Shown: in pieces, positions 35,611 to 44,760 of the stretch | How positions within the stretch are numbered: the stretch's first letter is position 1 | Layout: the number at the start of each line of letters is the position of its first letter | Assembly: GCF_028613635.1 (NCBI RefSeq) | Contig: NZ_JAQRMY010000002.1 | Coordinates: 620,001 to 684,000 of the forward strand | DNA: 64,000 bases | Direction: 5' to 3' | From: Devosia sp. ZB163 | GTDB taxonomy: Bacteria > Pseudomonadota > Alphaproteobacteria > Rhizobiales > Devosiaceae | Translations under genes and position numbers: made by a program | The notes under the pieces: generated by a model | Told to the model about the DNA's origin: nothing | The model's input: the letters and a program-made list of their open reading frames with translations, nothing else | Database searches by the model: none

Positions 35611-35982
35611 CTAGCGGATCATCCGCCGCGGTATCTTGCGGACATAGATATCCTCGCGCCCGTCCTCGTGGGCCCGGGTCAGCCGATGCACGCCGTCGAG
35701 GATGAGCCAGCGGCCGCGGAAGCGCGTGATCTCGATGGGAAAGGCCAGGCTGGCCGCCCGCACGCGCCGGTATTCCTTGCTGTAGCGATAGGGCGAACGC
35801 AGCACCTGGCGAGGCGTCAGCACGTACTTGCTGTCGTCGAGCGGCCATAGCGGCACGTCGAGGTGCCAGAGCAGCCGTTCGATCGGGAAGGGCATGGAGG
35901 GCAGGTCCAGCGCCCAGAGCGCCTCGACGTTCCAATCGAAGGCGTACCAGTACTCCTTGATGGCCGGCGGCAGCTCGATCAC
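35611..35982 (-). CDS. Hypothetical protein, ParB/Srx-like end
   Basis: 123 residues. N-terminus MIELPPAIKEYWYAFDWNVE with many aromatic residues; the C-terminal WLILDGVHRLTRAHEDGRED resembles the G-x-H/N-R motif of ParB/sulfiredoxin-like nuclease folds. A clear family name cannot be given. Length and codon use fit a real gene. It is divergent from the iron transporter operon. Confidence 0.55.
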   Translation of the reverse strand: MIELPPAIKEYWYAFDWNVEALWALDLPSMPFPIERLLWHLDVPLWPLDDSKYVLTPRQVLRSPYRYSKEYRRVRAASLAFPIEITRFRGRWLILDGVHRLTRAHEDGREDIYVRKIPRRMIR

Positions 35983-36054
35983 GCGGGTGCCCGTCTCACC
36001 ATGCAGTGCAGGAACATAGCACCGATTGGTGACACGCGGGTGACTCTGGAAACA

Positions 36055-36069
36055 TGACTTGACTAATCA
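36055..36069 (+). promoter_or_regulatory. Candidate RirA/IRO box upstream of siderophore importer
   Basis: TGACTTGACTAATCA (TGA-N9-TCA), preceded by AACA as at the two other boxes at 25370 and 26468. It lies 51 bp before the start of the binding-protein gene. Confidence 0.6.
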
Positions 36070-36120
36070 ATATTGCGCGCGGATACGTGACCAGAACAGT
36101 CAACATTCTGGGTCATTGCC

Positions 36121-37074
36121 ATGTCTGTCAAAGCCGTTGCCGCCGCGATCGTCGCGGCACTCGCACTTTCGTTGCCGGGCGTCGCCCTGGCCCAGGCCTG
36201 GAGCTACACGGACGGCTCGGGCAAGACCGTAAGTCTCGACCATGTCCCGACCCGCATCGTCGCCCACGCCAATGCGGCCGCGGGCCTGATCGCACTCGGC
36301 ATCCGCCCCGTCGGCATCTACGTCGACAGCCCGGTTGCCGACGACAAGTCGCTCGAAGGACTCGACCTCACCGGCATCGAGATCGTCGGAGAGGCCTGGG
36401 GCGAGATCAATGTCGAAAAGACCGCCGCGCTGAAGCCCGACCTGATCGTCGCCGAATGGTGGCCGCTCGACAATGCGTGGAGTGGTCTCAACGACAAGCT
36501 AGAGCAGGTCTCGAAGATCGCACCCGTCACCGGGCCGGCGCAGGGTGCTTCGATCGTCACGCTGATCGAGGACTACGAGAAGCTGGCCGCGAGCCTAGGC
36601 GCCGACCTTTCGGCTCCCGAAGTGGCGGCCGACAAGAAGGCCTTCGAGGACGCGCGCGAGAAGTTCAAGGCCGCGCTGGCGGCCAAGCCCAATCTCAACG
36701 TGCTCGCCGTCTGGGCCGGTACGGACGCGCTCTATGTTGCCGCCACGGCCGGCGCTGCCGAACTCTCCGACTTCGCCTCCTGGGGCATGAAGCTGGTCGA
36801 CCCGGCGGTCGCCGATGACCGCGGCTACTGGGAGACGCTGAGCTGGGAGCAGGCAGACAAGTACCAGCCCGACCTCGTCATCGTCGACAACCGCTCGGCG
36901 ACCACCATCGAGACCGCCAAGGACCAGCCGATGTGGACGGCGATCCGTGCCGCCGCTGCCGGGCAGGTGACCGATTGGCCGGCGTTCTGGCTGCGCAACT
37001 ACAAGGCCTATGCCGGCGCTCTCGACAAGCTGACCACCGCCATCGCGGCGGCCGACGAAAACCTCGGCGACTGA
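36121..37074 (+). CDS. Siderophore/heme ABC transporter substrate-binding protein
   Basis: 317 residues with a signal peptide ending ALAQAW and a Peripla_BP_2 fold: YTDGSGKTVSLDHVPTRIVA, TAALKPDLIVAEWWPLD, and KYQPDLVIVDNRS. First gene of a four-gene importer: binding protein, two FecCD-type permeases, ATPase. The ligand is probably a ferric siderophore; heme or cobalamin cannot be excluded. Confidence 0.9.
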   Translation: MSVKAVAAAIVAALALSLPGVALAQAWSYTDGSGKTVSLDHVPTRIVAHANAAAGLIALGIRPVGIYVDSPVADDKSLEGLDLTGIEIVGEAWGEINVEKTAALKPDLIVAEWWPLDNAWSGLNDKLEQVSKIAPVTGPAQGASIVTLIEDYEKLAASLGADLSAPEVAADKKAFEDAREKFKAALAAKPNLNVLAVWAGTDALYVAATAGAAELSDFASWGMKLVDPAVADDRGYWETLSWEQADKYQPDLVIVDNRSATTIETAKDQPMWTAIRAAAAGQVTDWPAFWLRNYKAYAGALDKLTTAIAAADENLGD

Positions 37075-37075
37075 C

Positions 37076-38107
37076 GTGGCGGAGGCCGCCGCATCGGCAA
37101 AGGGACTTGCGCCGTCGGCCCGTGCCGGCGGCCTCGTCGTCCTTGCCGGGCTGCTGGTGGCGGTCCTCGTCCTCTCCATTGCCGTCGGCGCGCGGGCCAT
37201 CCCGCTCAGCGACATCTGGAGCGCGCTGGTGGCGTTCGACCCCAGCCAGACCAATCACCGCATCATCCTCGACCTGCGCCTGCCGCGAACGCTGGTGGGG
37301 CTCCTCGTCGGAGCGGCGCTGGGCCTGTCCGGCGCGATCCTCCAGGGCGCGACGCGCAACCCGCTCGCCGACCCCGGCATTCTCGGCATCAATGCCGGCG
37401 CGACGCTCTGTGTCGTGCTGGGCATCTCGGTGTTCGGGATCACGCAGCTGTCCGGCTACGTCTGGCTCGCCTTCCTCGGTGCAGGTGGCGCGACGGTTGC
37501 CGTCTACCTCATCGCCTCGCTTGGCCGGGAAGGGGCGACGCCGGTGAAGCTCGCGCTGGCCGGTGCCGCGGTGACCGCGGTGCTGACCTCGGTGACGAGC
37601 GCCATCCTCATCACCAGCGTCGAGACGCTCGACCAGATCCGCTTCTGGCAGGTCGGGGCGCTGACCGGGCGCACCAATGAAATCCTGCTACAGGTCACCC
37701 CATTCATTCTCGCCGGCATCGTGCTGGCGCTCGCGACCTCCCGCATCCTCGACGGGCTGGCGCTCGGCGACGACGTAGCGCGCGGGCTGGGCATGAAGGT
37801 GCAGCGCTCGCGCGCACTGGTCGGGCTCGCGGCGGTGATCCTCGCCGGCGCGGCAACGGCGGCGGCGGGGCCGATCGCCTTTGTCGGGCTGACGGTGCCG
37901 CACGTGGCGCGGGCTTTCACCGGTCCGAACTATCGCTGGCTGCTGCCCTATTCGATGCTGCTCGCCCCGGTGATGCTGCTGGGCGCCGATATCGTCGGCC
38001 GCGTGATCGTGCCGCCGGGCGAACTGCAGGTCGGTATTGTCACGGCAGCGCTGGGCGCGCCGTTCTTCATCGCGCTGGTGCGGCGCAGGAAGCTGGCCGA
38101 GCTATGA
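37076..38107 (+). CDS. FecCD-family iron ABC permease 1
   Basis: 343 residues from GTG 37076, one base after the preceding stop. About nine to ten TM helices; family motifs [39 protein letters not shown] and [19 protein letters not shown]. Inner-membrane half of the transport channel, pairing with the next gene. Overlaps it by 4 nt. Confidence 0.93.
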   Translation: MAEAAASAKGLAPSARAGGLVVLAGLLVAVLVLSIAVGARAIPLSDIWSALVAFDPSQTNHRIILDLRLPRTLVGLLVGAALGLSGAILQGATRNPLADPGILGINAGATLCVVLGISVFGITQLSGYVWLAFLGAGGATVAVYLIASLGREGATPVKLALAGAAVTAVLTSVTSAILITSVETLDQIRFWQVGALTGRTNEILLQVTPFILAGIVLALATSRILDGLALGDDVARGLGMKVQRSRALVGLAAVILAGAATAAAGPIAFVGLTVPHVARAFTGPNYRWLLPYSMLLAPVMLLGADIVGRVIVPPGELQVGIVTAALGAPFFIALVRRRKLAEL

Positions 38108-39162
38108 GCACCACAGGCTTCGCACCGGTCGGAACCGTGGTGGCGGTACGCCGTCGCCTGCAGCGCCGCTACGCCCTCGTGATGGCGCTGCTCGCGGTCC
38201 TGACGCTCGCCGCCATCGGCCTCGCACTGGCGGTGGGCGACTATCCGTTGCCGCTCGCGGAAGTGGTGCGCTCGCTGCTCTCGCCCTTCACCGGCAACGT
38301 CGAGCCGGCGGGCGACTTCATCGTCCTGGGCGTGCGGTTGCCGCGTGCCGTGGCCGGCCTGCTCGCGGGCGGCGCCTTCGGCCTCTCGGGCGTCCTCTTC
38401 CAGAGCGTGCTCCGCAACCCGCTGGCGAGCCCGGACATCGTTGGCATCACCATGGGCGCAAGCGCGACGGCAGTTGCCGCGATCATCGTGTTCGACTGGT
38501 CGGGCACGGCGGTTTCGCTGAGCGCCTGCGTCGGCGCGGTCGTGATCGCCCTCCTGATCTACGGCCTCTCCTGGCGCAACGGCGTGACGCCCTATCGGCT
38601 GGTGCTGATCGGCATCGGCATGTCGGCCATCGCGGGGGCGGTGGTCTCGTACCTGTTCACCCGGGCGCGTATCTTCGACGTGCAGGAGGCGCTGGCCTGG
38701 CTGACGGGCAGCCTCAACGGCGCGAGCTTCGAGCACCTGGCTCCGCTGGCGCTGGCCTTGCTGGTGCTGACGCCGGTCGCCGCCGTGCTGTGGCGTTCGC
38801 TCAATGCGCTGCAGCTGGGCGACGACACCGCCAAGGCGCTGGGCACGCGGGTCGAGCTGTCGCGCCTCGGCCTGATCATCGTGGCGGTGCTGCTGGCGGC
38901 CGCTGCGACTGCGGCGGTCGGGCCGGTGGCGTTCGTCGCCTTCGTGTCCGGGCCGATCGCCCGACGCCTGCTGGGGCCGGCCGGCAACGCGCTGCTGCCG
39001 TCTGCGCTGGTCGGCGGTCTCGTCACCATCGGTTCCGATTTCGTCGCCCAGCACATGCTCGGCCGCAACCAGCTGCCCGTCGGCGTCGTCACCGGCGCGT
39101 TCGGCGCCGTGTTCCTGATCTACCTGCTCGCTGCCGCCCACCGTTCGGGCCGCGGCGGGTAA
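38104..39162 (+). CDS. FecCD-family iron ABC permease 2
   Basis: 352 residues, starting in ATGA overlap with permease 1. Same family features: [40 protein letters not shown] and [19 protein letters not shown]. Likely forms a heterodimer with permease 1. Confidence 0.93.
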   Translation: MSTTGFAPVGTVVAVRRRLQRRYALVMALLAVLTLAAIGLALAVGDYPLPLAEVVRSLLSPFTGNVEPAGDFIVLGVRLPRAVAGLLAGGAFGLSGVLFQSVLRNPLASPDIVGITMGASATAVAAIIVFDWSGTAVSLSACVGAVVIALLIYGLSWRNGVTPYRLVLIGIGMSAIAGAVVSYLFTRARIFDVQEALAWLTGSLNGASFEHLAPLALALLVLTPVAAVLWRSLNALQLGDDTAKALGTRVELSRLGLIIVAVLLAAAATAAVGPVAFVAFVSGPIARRLLGPAGNALLPSALVGGLVTIGSDFVAQHMLGRNQLPVGVVTGAFGAVFLIYLLAAAHRSGRGG

Positions 39163-39176
39163 CCCGGAGGCTTCCG

Positions 39177-40001
39177 ATGTCCGCCAACCACCAGCTCTCC
39201 GCCGCCGATCTGACGCTCGGCTATGCCGACCGCACCATCGTCGAGAAGCTGAGCATCGCGATCCCGCCGGCCCGGTTCACGGTGATCGTCGGGGCGAATG
39301 CCTGCGGGAAGTCGACGCTGCTGCGCGGGCTGGCACGCCTGCTGACGCCCAGAGCGGGCACGGTCTATCTCGACGGCCGCGCCATCCACCAGATGCCAAC
39401 CAAGGAGGTCGCGACGCTGCTGGGCGTGCTGCCGCAGACCCCGGTCGCGCCCGACGGCATCACCGTCGCCGACCTCGTCGGCCGTGGGCGCTACCCGCAC
39501 CAGGGCTGGTTCCGGCAGTGGGTCGCCGCGGACGACGCGGCCGTCGCCAATGCGCTGCAGGCAACCGATACGCTCGATCTCGCCGGCAGGGCCGTGGACG
39601 AGCTCTCGGGCGGCCAGCGGCAGCGCGTCTGGATCGCCATGGCGCTGGCGCAGGAAACCGAACTCCTGCTGCTCGACGAGCCCACGACCTTCCTCGACAT
39701 CAACCACCAGGTCGAGGTGCTGGACCTGCTGACCGACCTCGTCCACGAGCGTGGCCGCACCGTGGTCGCCGTGCTGCACGACCTCAACCTCGCCTGCCGC
39801 TACGCCGACCACATCGTCGCCATGCGCGACGGCAAGGTCGCTGCCTCGGGCACGCCGCCGGAGGTGGTGACCCCGGAACTGGTGAAGTCGGTCTTCGGGA
39901 TGGACGCCGAGGTCGTTTCCGACCCGGTGTCGCATACCCCGATGATCGTGCCGGTCGGACGGCACAAGGTGAAGGCGAAGCTCAAGGCGGCGGCGGAGTA
40001 G
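39177..40001 (+). CDS. Iron-siderophore ABC transporter ATP-binding protein
   Basis: 274 residues from ATG 39177, preceded by GGAGG. Walker A is [14 protein letters not shown] (Ala-Cys at the variable positions), signature [15 protein letters not shown], Walker [14 protein letters not shown]-loop [14 protein letters not shown]. It powers import by the two permeases. FepC/FecE family. Confidence 0.95.
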   Translation: MSANHQLSAADLTLGYADRTIVEKLSIAIPPARFTVIVGANACGKSTLLRGLARLLTPRAGTVYLDGRAIHQMPTKEVATLLGVLPQTPVAPDGITVADLVGRGRYPHQGWFRQWVAADDAAVANALQATDTLDLAGRAVDELSGGQRQRVWIAMALAQETELLLLDEPTTFLDINHQVEVLDLLTDLVHERGRTVVAVLHDLNLACRYADHIVAMRDGKVAASGTPPEVVTPELVKSVFGMDAEVVSDPVSHTPMIVPVGRHKVKAKLKAAAE

Positions 40002-40038
40002 GGCGGGGCTGGAGCCGAAGCAGACTCCCCCCTTCCGG

Positions 40039-40130
40039 CCTCCCCCACAAGGGGGGAGGTGAAGAGTCGAGCCTCTATCTCCGATCGTGCCCGACGCACC
40101 GGTGGGGCACCTCCCCCCTTGTGGGGGAGG
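40039..40130. repeat. Exact 23-bp inverted repeat after the importer operon
   Basis: The arm at 40039-40061 is the exact reverse complement of 40108-40130, with a 46-base loop; each arm is itself rich in CCTCCCC/GGGGAGG. It could act as a terminator for the convergent genes or be a mobile short repeat related to 35451-35604. Confidence 0.8.
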
Positions 40131-40199
40131 ATGGGAGGGGGCCGTCTCTATCGGGTGATCACCCCCGCAAAAACCCCAATTCTCCCAGTGGGACTGTCG

Positions 40200-40991
40200 T
40201 CAGTTCTGGCGGTCTTCGTGCCGGGCGAGGAACTCGCGCACCGCGTCCCAGAACAGCGGCCGGTTGACGGCGTCGTGGTCGGCATTGGCGATGACCGAGA
40301 GTTCGCCAGCCCTGAGGTGGCGATAGAGCCGGCTCGCCTCCTCGGCACCGCCCAGCGGATCGCGGTCGCCCATGATCGCCAGCGTCGGGGCCGAGATCGA
40401 GGCCAGCTGCTTGTCGCTGTAGCTCGGCAGCGTGTGCCAGAGCTCGGAGATCTGCACGAGGAACGAGCGCCAGTAATCGGGCCCGTAGTGATGCATGTGC
40501 GTCACCTTGATCTGATCGAAATACGGGCCGAACTCGGCCGCCATCCGGTCGAGGTCGACCTGTCCGGCGGCCGGAAAGCCCCAGCCGCGCAGGCCCTCGA
40601 GATAGGCCTCGCTCGGTCGGCTGACCGTGCCCCCGAGCACCAGCGCTCCGGCCTTGCCGGGGTGCCGGAGCCCGAACTCGAGCGCCGTCTGCCCGCCATC
40701 GCTGTAGCCGACGATCAGCGGCTTCTTCAGCCCGAGCGCCGCGATGAAGCCGGCGACGTCGTCGGCGAACTGCGCGTAGCTCAGCTTTTGCGAGGGGTTG
40801 CTGGTCTTGCCGTGTCCGCGCGTGTCGGGAGCGAGGACGCGGTAGCGGTCGGCCATGCGCGGCATCGCCTCGCCCCAGGAACTGGCCGTTGCCATGCCGC
40901 CATGCAGCAGGATCAGTGGCTGCCCCCGGCCTTCCTCGAGGTAGTGAACCTCGAGGTCGCCGACCGTCACGGTGTTCGAGCGTGCGCTCAT
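40200..40991 (-). CDS. Alpha/beta hydrolase
   Basis: 263 residues from ATG 40991. Motifs: LILLHGGMATASSWGE (oxyanion HGG), nucleophile elbow VGYSDGGQTALE (G-x-S-x-G), IMGDRDPLGG for the acid and ANADHDAVNRP for the catalytic His. Last gene of the ArsR-controlled cluster; overlaps the AHSA1 gene by 4 nt. Substrate unknown. Confidence 0.87.
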   Translation of the reverse strand: MSARSNTVTVGDLEVHYLEEGRGQPLILLHGGMATASSWGEAMPRMADRYRVLAPDTRGHGKTSNPSQKLSYAQFADDVAGFIAALGLKKPLIVGYSDGGQTALEFGLRHPGKAGALVLGGTVSRPSEAYLEGLRGWGFPAAGQVDLDRMAAEFGPYFDQIKVTHMHHYGPDYWRSFLVQISELWHTLPSYSDKQLASISAPTLAIMGDRDPLGGAEEASRLYRHLRAGELSVIANADHDAVNRPLFWDAVREFLARHEDRQN

Positions 40992-41446
40992 GGCTGTGCG
41001 TCGAGCCACTTGCCCATCACGTCGATGAGGTAGTTCGTGCCCGCTTCGCGCTGCTTGTAGTCGTCGAGCCCGTCGAGGAACGCGCCGTCTTCCTTGACCA
41101 CCATGCGGGTGCCGCCATCCTTGGGGAACAGCTCGATGGTCGCCAGCGAGACCGACATGCGCTTGCCGTCCACGCTCATCTCGTAGGTGTAGACGATGCG
41201 GTTGTCGGGCACGATGTCGCGATAGGTGACGTCGAACGTGTAGAACTTGCCCTCCATTTCGCTCTCGTTGTACTCGCGGCCGCCGACGCGGAAATTCATC
41301 TCGTCCGTGGGCTTGTCGGGGCTGGGCGAGCCGAACCACTGGCGCTTGAACTCGGGATTGGCCCAGGCCTGGAAGACCTTGCCGGGCGCGTGCTTGTAGG
41401 TGCGTTCGACGGCAAAGCTGCCATGGGCAATGGAACGTTCAGTCAT
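40988..41446 (-). CDS. SRPBCC/AHSA1 family protein
   Basis: 152 residues: FAVERTYKHAPGKVFQAWANPEFKRQWFG and a C-terminal KEDGAFLDGLDDYKQREAGTNYLID, the AHSA1 (activator of Hsp90 ATPase homologue) helix-grip fold that binds hydrophobic ligands. In bacteria it is very often encoded with an ArsR regulator and a RibD-type protein, exactly as here. Confidence 0.9.
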   Translation of the reverse strand: MTERSIAHGSFAVERTYKHAPGKVFQAWANPEFKRQWFGSPSPDKPTDEMNFRVGGREYNESEMEGKFYTFDVTYRDIVPDNRIVYTYEMSVDGKRMSVSLATIELFPKDGGTRMVVKEDGAFLDGLDDYKQREAGTNYLIDVMGKWLDAQP

Positions 41447-41456
41447 TGTCTCTACC

Positions 41457-42044
41457 TCAGTTGCTTACGTTGAAATCCAGGTGCGTCACATCGGGCGATC
41501 CGGCGCTGACGCGGGTACGCACTAATTCGATCTGGGCGTCGCCGATCCGGTCGAAGAGGCGCACGCCGCCCGCCAGCAGGACGCTCACGATCTGGATGTG
41601 CAGCGCGTCGGCGAGGCCTGCGCGCAATATCTGCTGGGCGGTCGAAGCGCCCATGACGATCACATCCTTGTCGCCTGCCGCGGCCCGGGCCTCTCGCACC
41701 GCGGCTTCGACGCCTTCGGTCACGAAGCGGAAGCTCGCGCTCTTCATCGGCTGCTCGGCGCGCGGGTGGTGGGTGAGGACGAAGCTCGGCACGGGGAAGG
41801 GCGTGTCGCCCCAGTGCTGCAGGCCGACATCGTAGGTGCGGCGGCCGACAATGGTGGCGCCCACGAGGCCGAAGGTCGTCTCGACCTCCGCAGCGTCTGC
41901 CGGCTCGGGAGCGCCGCCCTGTCGGGGGAACATCCACTCGTGCAGCCTCTCGCCGCCGACGCCCATGGCGTGACGCACCGAGACGTCGGGGCCGGCGACA
42001 TAGCCGTCGAGCGACATCGAGAAACTCAGCACCACTCTTGCCAT
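41457..42044 (-). CDS. Dihydrofolate reductase / RibD C-terminal domain family protein
   Basis: About 195 residues from ATG 42044: VVLSFSMSLDGYVAGPD, TIVGRRTYDVGLQHWG, DVIVMGASTAQQILRAGLADALHIQ and VLLAGGVRLFD. Fold of RibD reductase; natural substrate of these stand-alone proteins is not established. In the same direction as the AHSA1 gene, 10 nt before it. Confidence 0.88.
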   Translation of the reverse strand: MARVVLSFSMSLDGYVAGPDVSVRHAMGVGGERLHEWMFPRQGGAPEPADAAEVETTFGLVGATIVGRRTYDVGLQHWGDTPFPVPSFVLTHHPRAEQPMKSASFRFVTEGVEAAVREARAAAGDKDVIVMGASTAQQILRAGLADALHIQIVSVLLAGGVRLFDRIGDAQIELVRTRVSAGSPDVTHLDFNVSN

Positions 42045-42136
42045 CCGATGCTCCCTGGGGTGAGACGCAGGCAAACCCCGCCCGCTGCCGGAAGCGGCGC
42101 TCCCGGCCCAAAGTCCAAATTCTCGCTACGTGGCCG

Positions 42137-42490
42137 CTACTTGTCGGCCTTGTCACTGCTGCCGGGCAAGGCGTCGAGGAACGCCCCGAGCCGGTCCAGC
42201 CGGCGCTCCCAGCCGATGCGGCGGTCGTTGATCCACTTCTCGGCCATGCTCAGCGCTCCCGTGTCGATGGTGCAGGTGCGGACGCGCCCCACCTTCTCCG
42301 TCGTCACCAGCCCGCTCTGTTCCAGCACCTGCAGGTGCTGGACCACGGCGGGCAGGCTCATCTGGAACGGCTCGGCCAGTTCGCTGACCGAAGCCGGTCC
42401 CCGGCTCAGCCTCTCCACCATCCGGCGCCGCGTGGGGTCGGCGAGTGCCTGGAACATGAGGTCGAGTGGTTCAGGTTGTTGCTTAAGCAT
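42137..42490 (-). CDS. ArsR family transcriptional regulator
   Basis: 117 residues. FQALADPTRRRMVERLSRG, SVSELAEPFQMSLPAVVQHLQVLEQSGLV and a GRVRTC wing. No metal-binding cysteines in helix alpha3. This type precedes AHSA1-like genes. It likely controls the RibD-AHSA1-hydrolase genes downstream (92-bp gap). CTTAAG appears at 42482-42487, 42494-42499 and 42539-42544 around its start. Confidence 0.9.
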   Translation of the reverse strand: MLKQQPEPLDLMFQALADPTRRRMVERLSRGPASVSELAEPFQMSLPAVVQHLQVLEQSGLVTTEKVGRVRTCTIDTGALSMAEKWINDRRIGWERRLDRLGAFLDALPGSSDKADK

Positions 42491-42493
42491 GAT

Positions 42494-42544
42494 CTTAAGT
42501 ATCGTGCTGCCGCCGCCCTGTCAATAGATAAGTTTCTGCTTAAG
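42494..42544. promoter_or_regulatory. CTTAAG half-sites around the ArsR gene start
   Basis: The 6-bp palindrome CTTAAG occurs at 42494-42499 and 42539-42544, plus once within the first codons (42482-42487). Three copies of an AT-rich hexamer in 63 bp of GC-rich DNA suggest, but do not prove, an operator. Confidence 0.4.
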
Positions 42545-42549
42545 TGTTG

Positions 42550-43380
42550 TCAGTGCGTCGAGATGCTGACGGCGTCGACTGTCCATTCCTGCTGGCTGTC
42601 CGGGCCGAGGCGCTCCACCGTCACCACCTTGGGCGGGCCACTCAGCTGCCCGAAATAGGTGGCGAAGGCAGTGTCCGCCGCATCGCGCCCGACTGCGATC
42701 TTGACGATGCCGTCGATGGGGCAGAGCCGGGTGGCATCGAAGAGATACCAGCGCCCGCCCAGGTACGCCTCGAACACCGCGTGGAAATCCTGCGGCACGA
42801 GCTCGAGGGCATAGGCGGAGACAAACCGGGCAGGGATGCCCAGTGCCCGGGCGAAGGTCACGCCCAGATGCGCGAAATCGCGGCAGACGCCGGCCCGCAG
42901 CGTGAAGGTGTCGTGAGCCGAGGTGCTCGTGTCGCTCGAGCCCTCGAGATAGTCGACGTTCTCGTAGATCCAGTTGCAGATCGCCTGCACCTTCTCGTGG
43001 CCGGTGGCGATCGAGCCGAACTGGCGCCAGGCGAAGCGCGCCAGCTGGTCGGACGGGCAGTAGCGGCTGGGATAGAGGTGGGGAAGCACGTCGAAGGGCA
43101 GGGCGGCGACCGGCATCTCGGCAATCTTGCCCGGGTCCTCGATCCTGAGCGGCTGGGTGTCGACTTCGGCCCTGTATTCGATGTCGTGCGTACCGGGGGC
43201 GAGCACCATCCGGCGGTAGCGGTTGCCGGTCTCGGGCATCTCGTGCGCTTCGCCTTCGGGCCCGGTGAAGCGCTCGCCGATGAGGCGCTGCCCGCTGCTC
43301 GTTTGCGCCGCGATGTTGAGGATCAGCGTTGTCTCGCTGGCCACTTCGTATTGCAGCTTGCAGCCGACGGCGAACTTCAT
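42550..43380 (-). CDS. Transglutaminase-like cysteine protease fold protein 1
   Basis: 276 residues from ATG 43380. Transglutaminase core: Cys in LRAGVCRDFAHLG, His region FHAVFEAYLGG, Asp in WYLFDATRLC. The N-terminal ~90 residues form a beta-rich Bact_transglu_N-like domain. Such proteins may be amidases or peptidases. Divergent from the second transglutaminase-like gene with ~108 bp between. Confidence 0.87.
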   Translation of the reverse strand: MKFAVGCKLQYEVASETTLILNIAAQTSSGQRLIGERFTGPEGEAHEMPETGNRYRRMVLAPGTHDIEYRAEVDTQPLRIEDPGKIAEMPVAALPFDVLPHLYPSRYCPSDQLARFAWRQFGSIATGHEKVQAICNWIYENVDYLEGSSDTSTSAHDTFTLRAGVCRDFAHLGVTFARALGIPARFVSAYALELVPQDFHAVFEAYLGGRWYLFDATRLCPIDGIVKIAVGRDAADTAFATYFGQLSGPPKVVTVERLGPDSQQEWTVDAVSISTH

Positions 43381-43488
43381 CGTTGTACCTCCGTTCTGCC
43401 TGCAATTCGCAAGGCTGCCGGTGGTTCCGGGAACCCATGCGCCGCGTCGCGGATTTCGTTGGCACTCCCAACGCAAGCGGATGCTCCC

Positions 43489-44466
43489 ATGACGATCCTC
43501 AAGGTGCGGCACGTCACCACGTACAGCTACGCCAGGCCGGTGCGTTTCGGTGAGCATCGCATCATGTTCCGCCCGCGCGACTCGCACGACCAGCACCTGC
43601 TGAGCGCCGACATTTCGATTTCGCCGGCGGCGGCAACGCACTGGATCCACGACGTGTTCGGCAATTGCATCACCATCGCCGAGTTCACCGAGCCGTCCGA
43701 CCAGTTGCGCTTCGAGAGCAACATCGTCCTCGACCATACGCCCGAGATGGTCCCGCGGTTCCGCACCGATGAGCGGGCCAAGCACTGGCCCTTCGAGTAC
43801 GACCCGGATGCGCTGCCCGATATCGAGCCCTACCTGAGGCCGCACCATCCCGCCCCCGAGGTCGAGGCCTTCGCGCGAAAGTTCACGCGATCGGGTCTGG
43901 AGACCGAAACCGGGCACCTGCTCATGACCATGACGCGGGGGATCCGCGAGTGCCTTCGCTACAACCGGCGGACGGACCCGGGCACGCAGTCGCCCATCGA
44001 GACCCTGACGACACGCACCGGCACCTGCCGCGACTATGCGCTGCTGATGATCGAAGCCTGCCGGGCCCTCGGCCTCGCCGCGCGATTCGTCTCCGGCTAC
44101 ATCTACGTGCCGTCCCGGGACACGGGTACGACCCTGCGCGGCGGCGGCGCGACGCACGCCTGGGTGCAGGTCTATATTCCGGGCGCCGGCTGGGTGGAGT
44201 TCGATCCGACCAACGGCCTTGTCGGCAGCAAGGACCTCATCCGCGTCGCCGTTGCGCGCGAGCCGCGGCAGGCCAAGCCGCTGAGCGGCAGCTTCATCGG
44301 CGACCGGGCCGACTACCGCAGCATGACCGTGCAGGTGAACGTCACGGCCGAAGCCGGACACCGGGCACCCGCAGCGGTCGCAGCAGCAGGGCGCCGGCTG
44401 CGCGAGGCGACAGCCACGCAGATCGAGAACTCCCGCACCGTCACCGGCCAGGTCATGGATCGATAG
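43489..44466 (+). CDS. Transglutaminase-like cysteine protease fold protein 2
   Basis: 325 residues. Bact_transglu_N region (VRHVTTYSYARPVRFGEHR), then the core triad: Cys in TRTGTCRDYALLM, His in GATHAWVQVYIPG, Asp in WVEFDPTNGL. Predicted cytoplasmic as no signal is seen. A pair of such genes in divergent orientation is common in alphaproteobacteria. Its 3' end adjoins the tRNA-derived direct repeat. Confidence 0.88.
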   Translation: MTILKVRHVTTYSYARPVRFGEHRIMFRPRDSHDQHLLSADISISPAAATHWIHDVFGNCITIAEFTEPSDQLRFESNIVLDHTPEMVPRFRTDERAKHWPFEYDPDALPDIEPYLRPHHPAPEVEAFARKFTRSGLETETGHLLMTMTRGIRECLRYNRRTDPGTQSPIETLTTRTGTCRDYALLMIEACRALGLAARFVSGYIYVPSRDTGTTLRGGGATHAWVQVYIPGAGWVEFDPTNGLVGSKDLIRVAVAREPRQAKPLSGSFIGDRADYRSMTVQVNVTAEAGHRAPAAVAAAGRRLREATATQIENSRTVTGQVMDR

Positions 44467-44472
44467 GAAGGG

Positions 44473-44498
44473 GAGATTGGCGCGCCCAAGGGGAATCG
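44473..44498. repeat. Direct repeat (att-like) copy at distal end of mini-element
   Basis: 26 bp identical to 46054-46079, i.e. the 3' end of tRNA-Glu(CTC) plus 5 flanking bases; allowing one mismatch it extends to 44468. It begins 7 bp after the transglutaminase stop codon. Confidence 0.85.
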
Positions 44499-44760
44499 CA
44501 TGATCCTGCTGTTGCCTGCGGCAAGTGATAAAGTGCATCTACGTCGTCGCTATTTGCTGACGGGTGCGACTTTGGGAACACGCCCTTCGGTCCAACCAGA
44601 AACTAGAAGTTATGCATGTAGTGAAGGTCGCACTGCTGTCGCAGATAAACTGAGATCGCGTTGCAGTGGCCGCACGCTTGCGTCCAGCCGGCTGCTGCGA
44701 AAGATGGCGGGCCACAAAACCTCGATATGGCGTCCCATGGAGTCCCTGGTGCGGCTGGGC
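44499..44760. other. Non-coding part of the mini-element
   Basis: 262 bp with no convincing gene on either strand. Composition is visibly more AT-rich than in the neighbouring chromosome. A short open frame at 44500-44766 has no recognisable domain. Confidence 0.5.

Noticed and set aside
42550-44538. Very long minus-strand frame covering both transglutaminase genes
   Set aside because: Only 42550-43380 shows protein-like sequence; the rest is antisense to the plus-strand gene.
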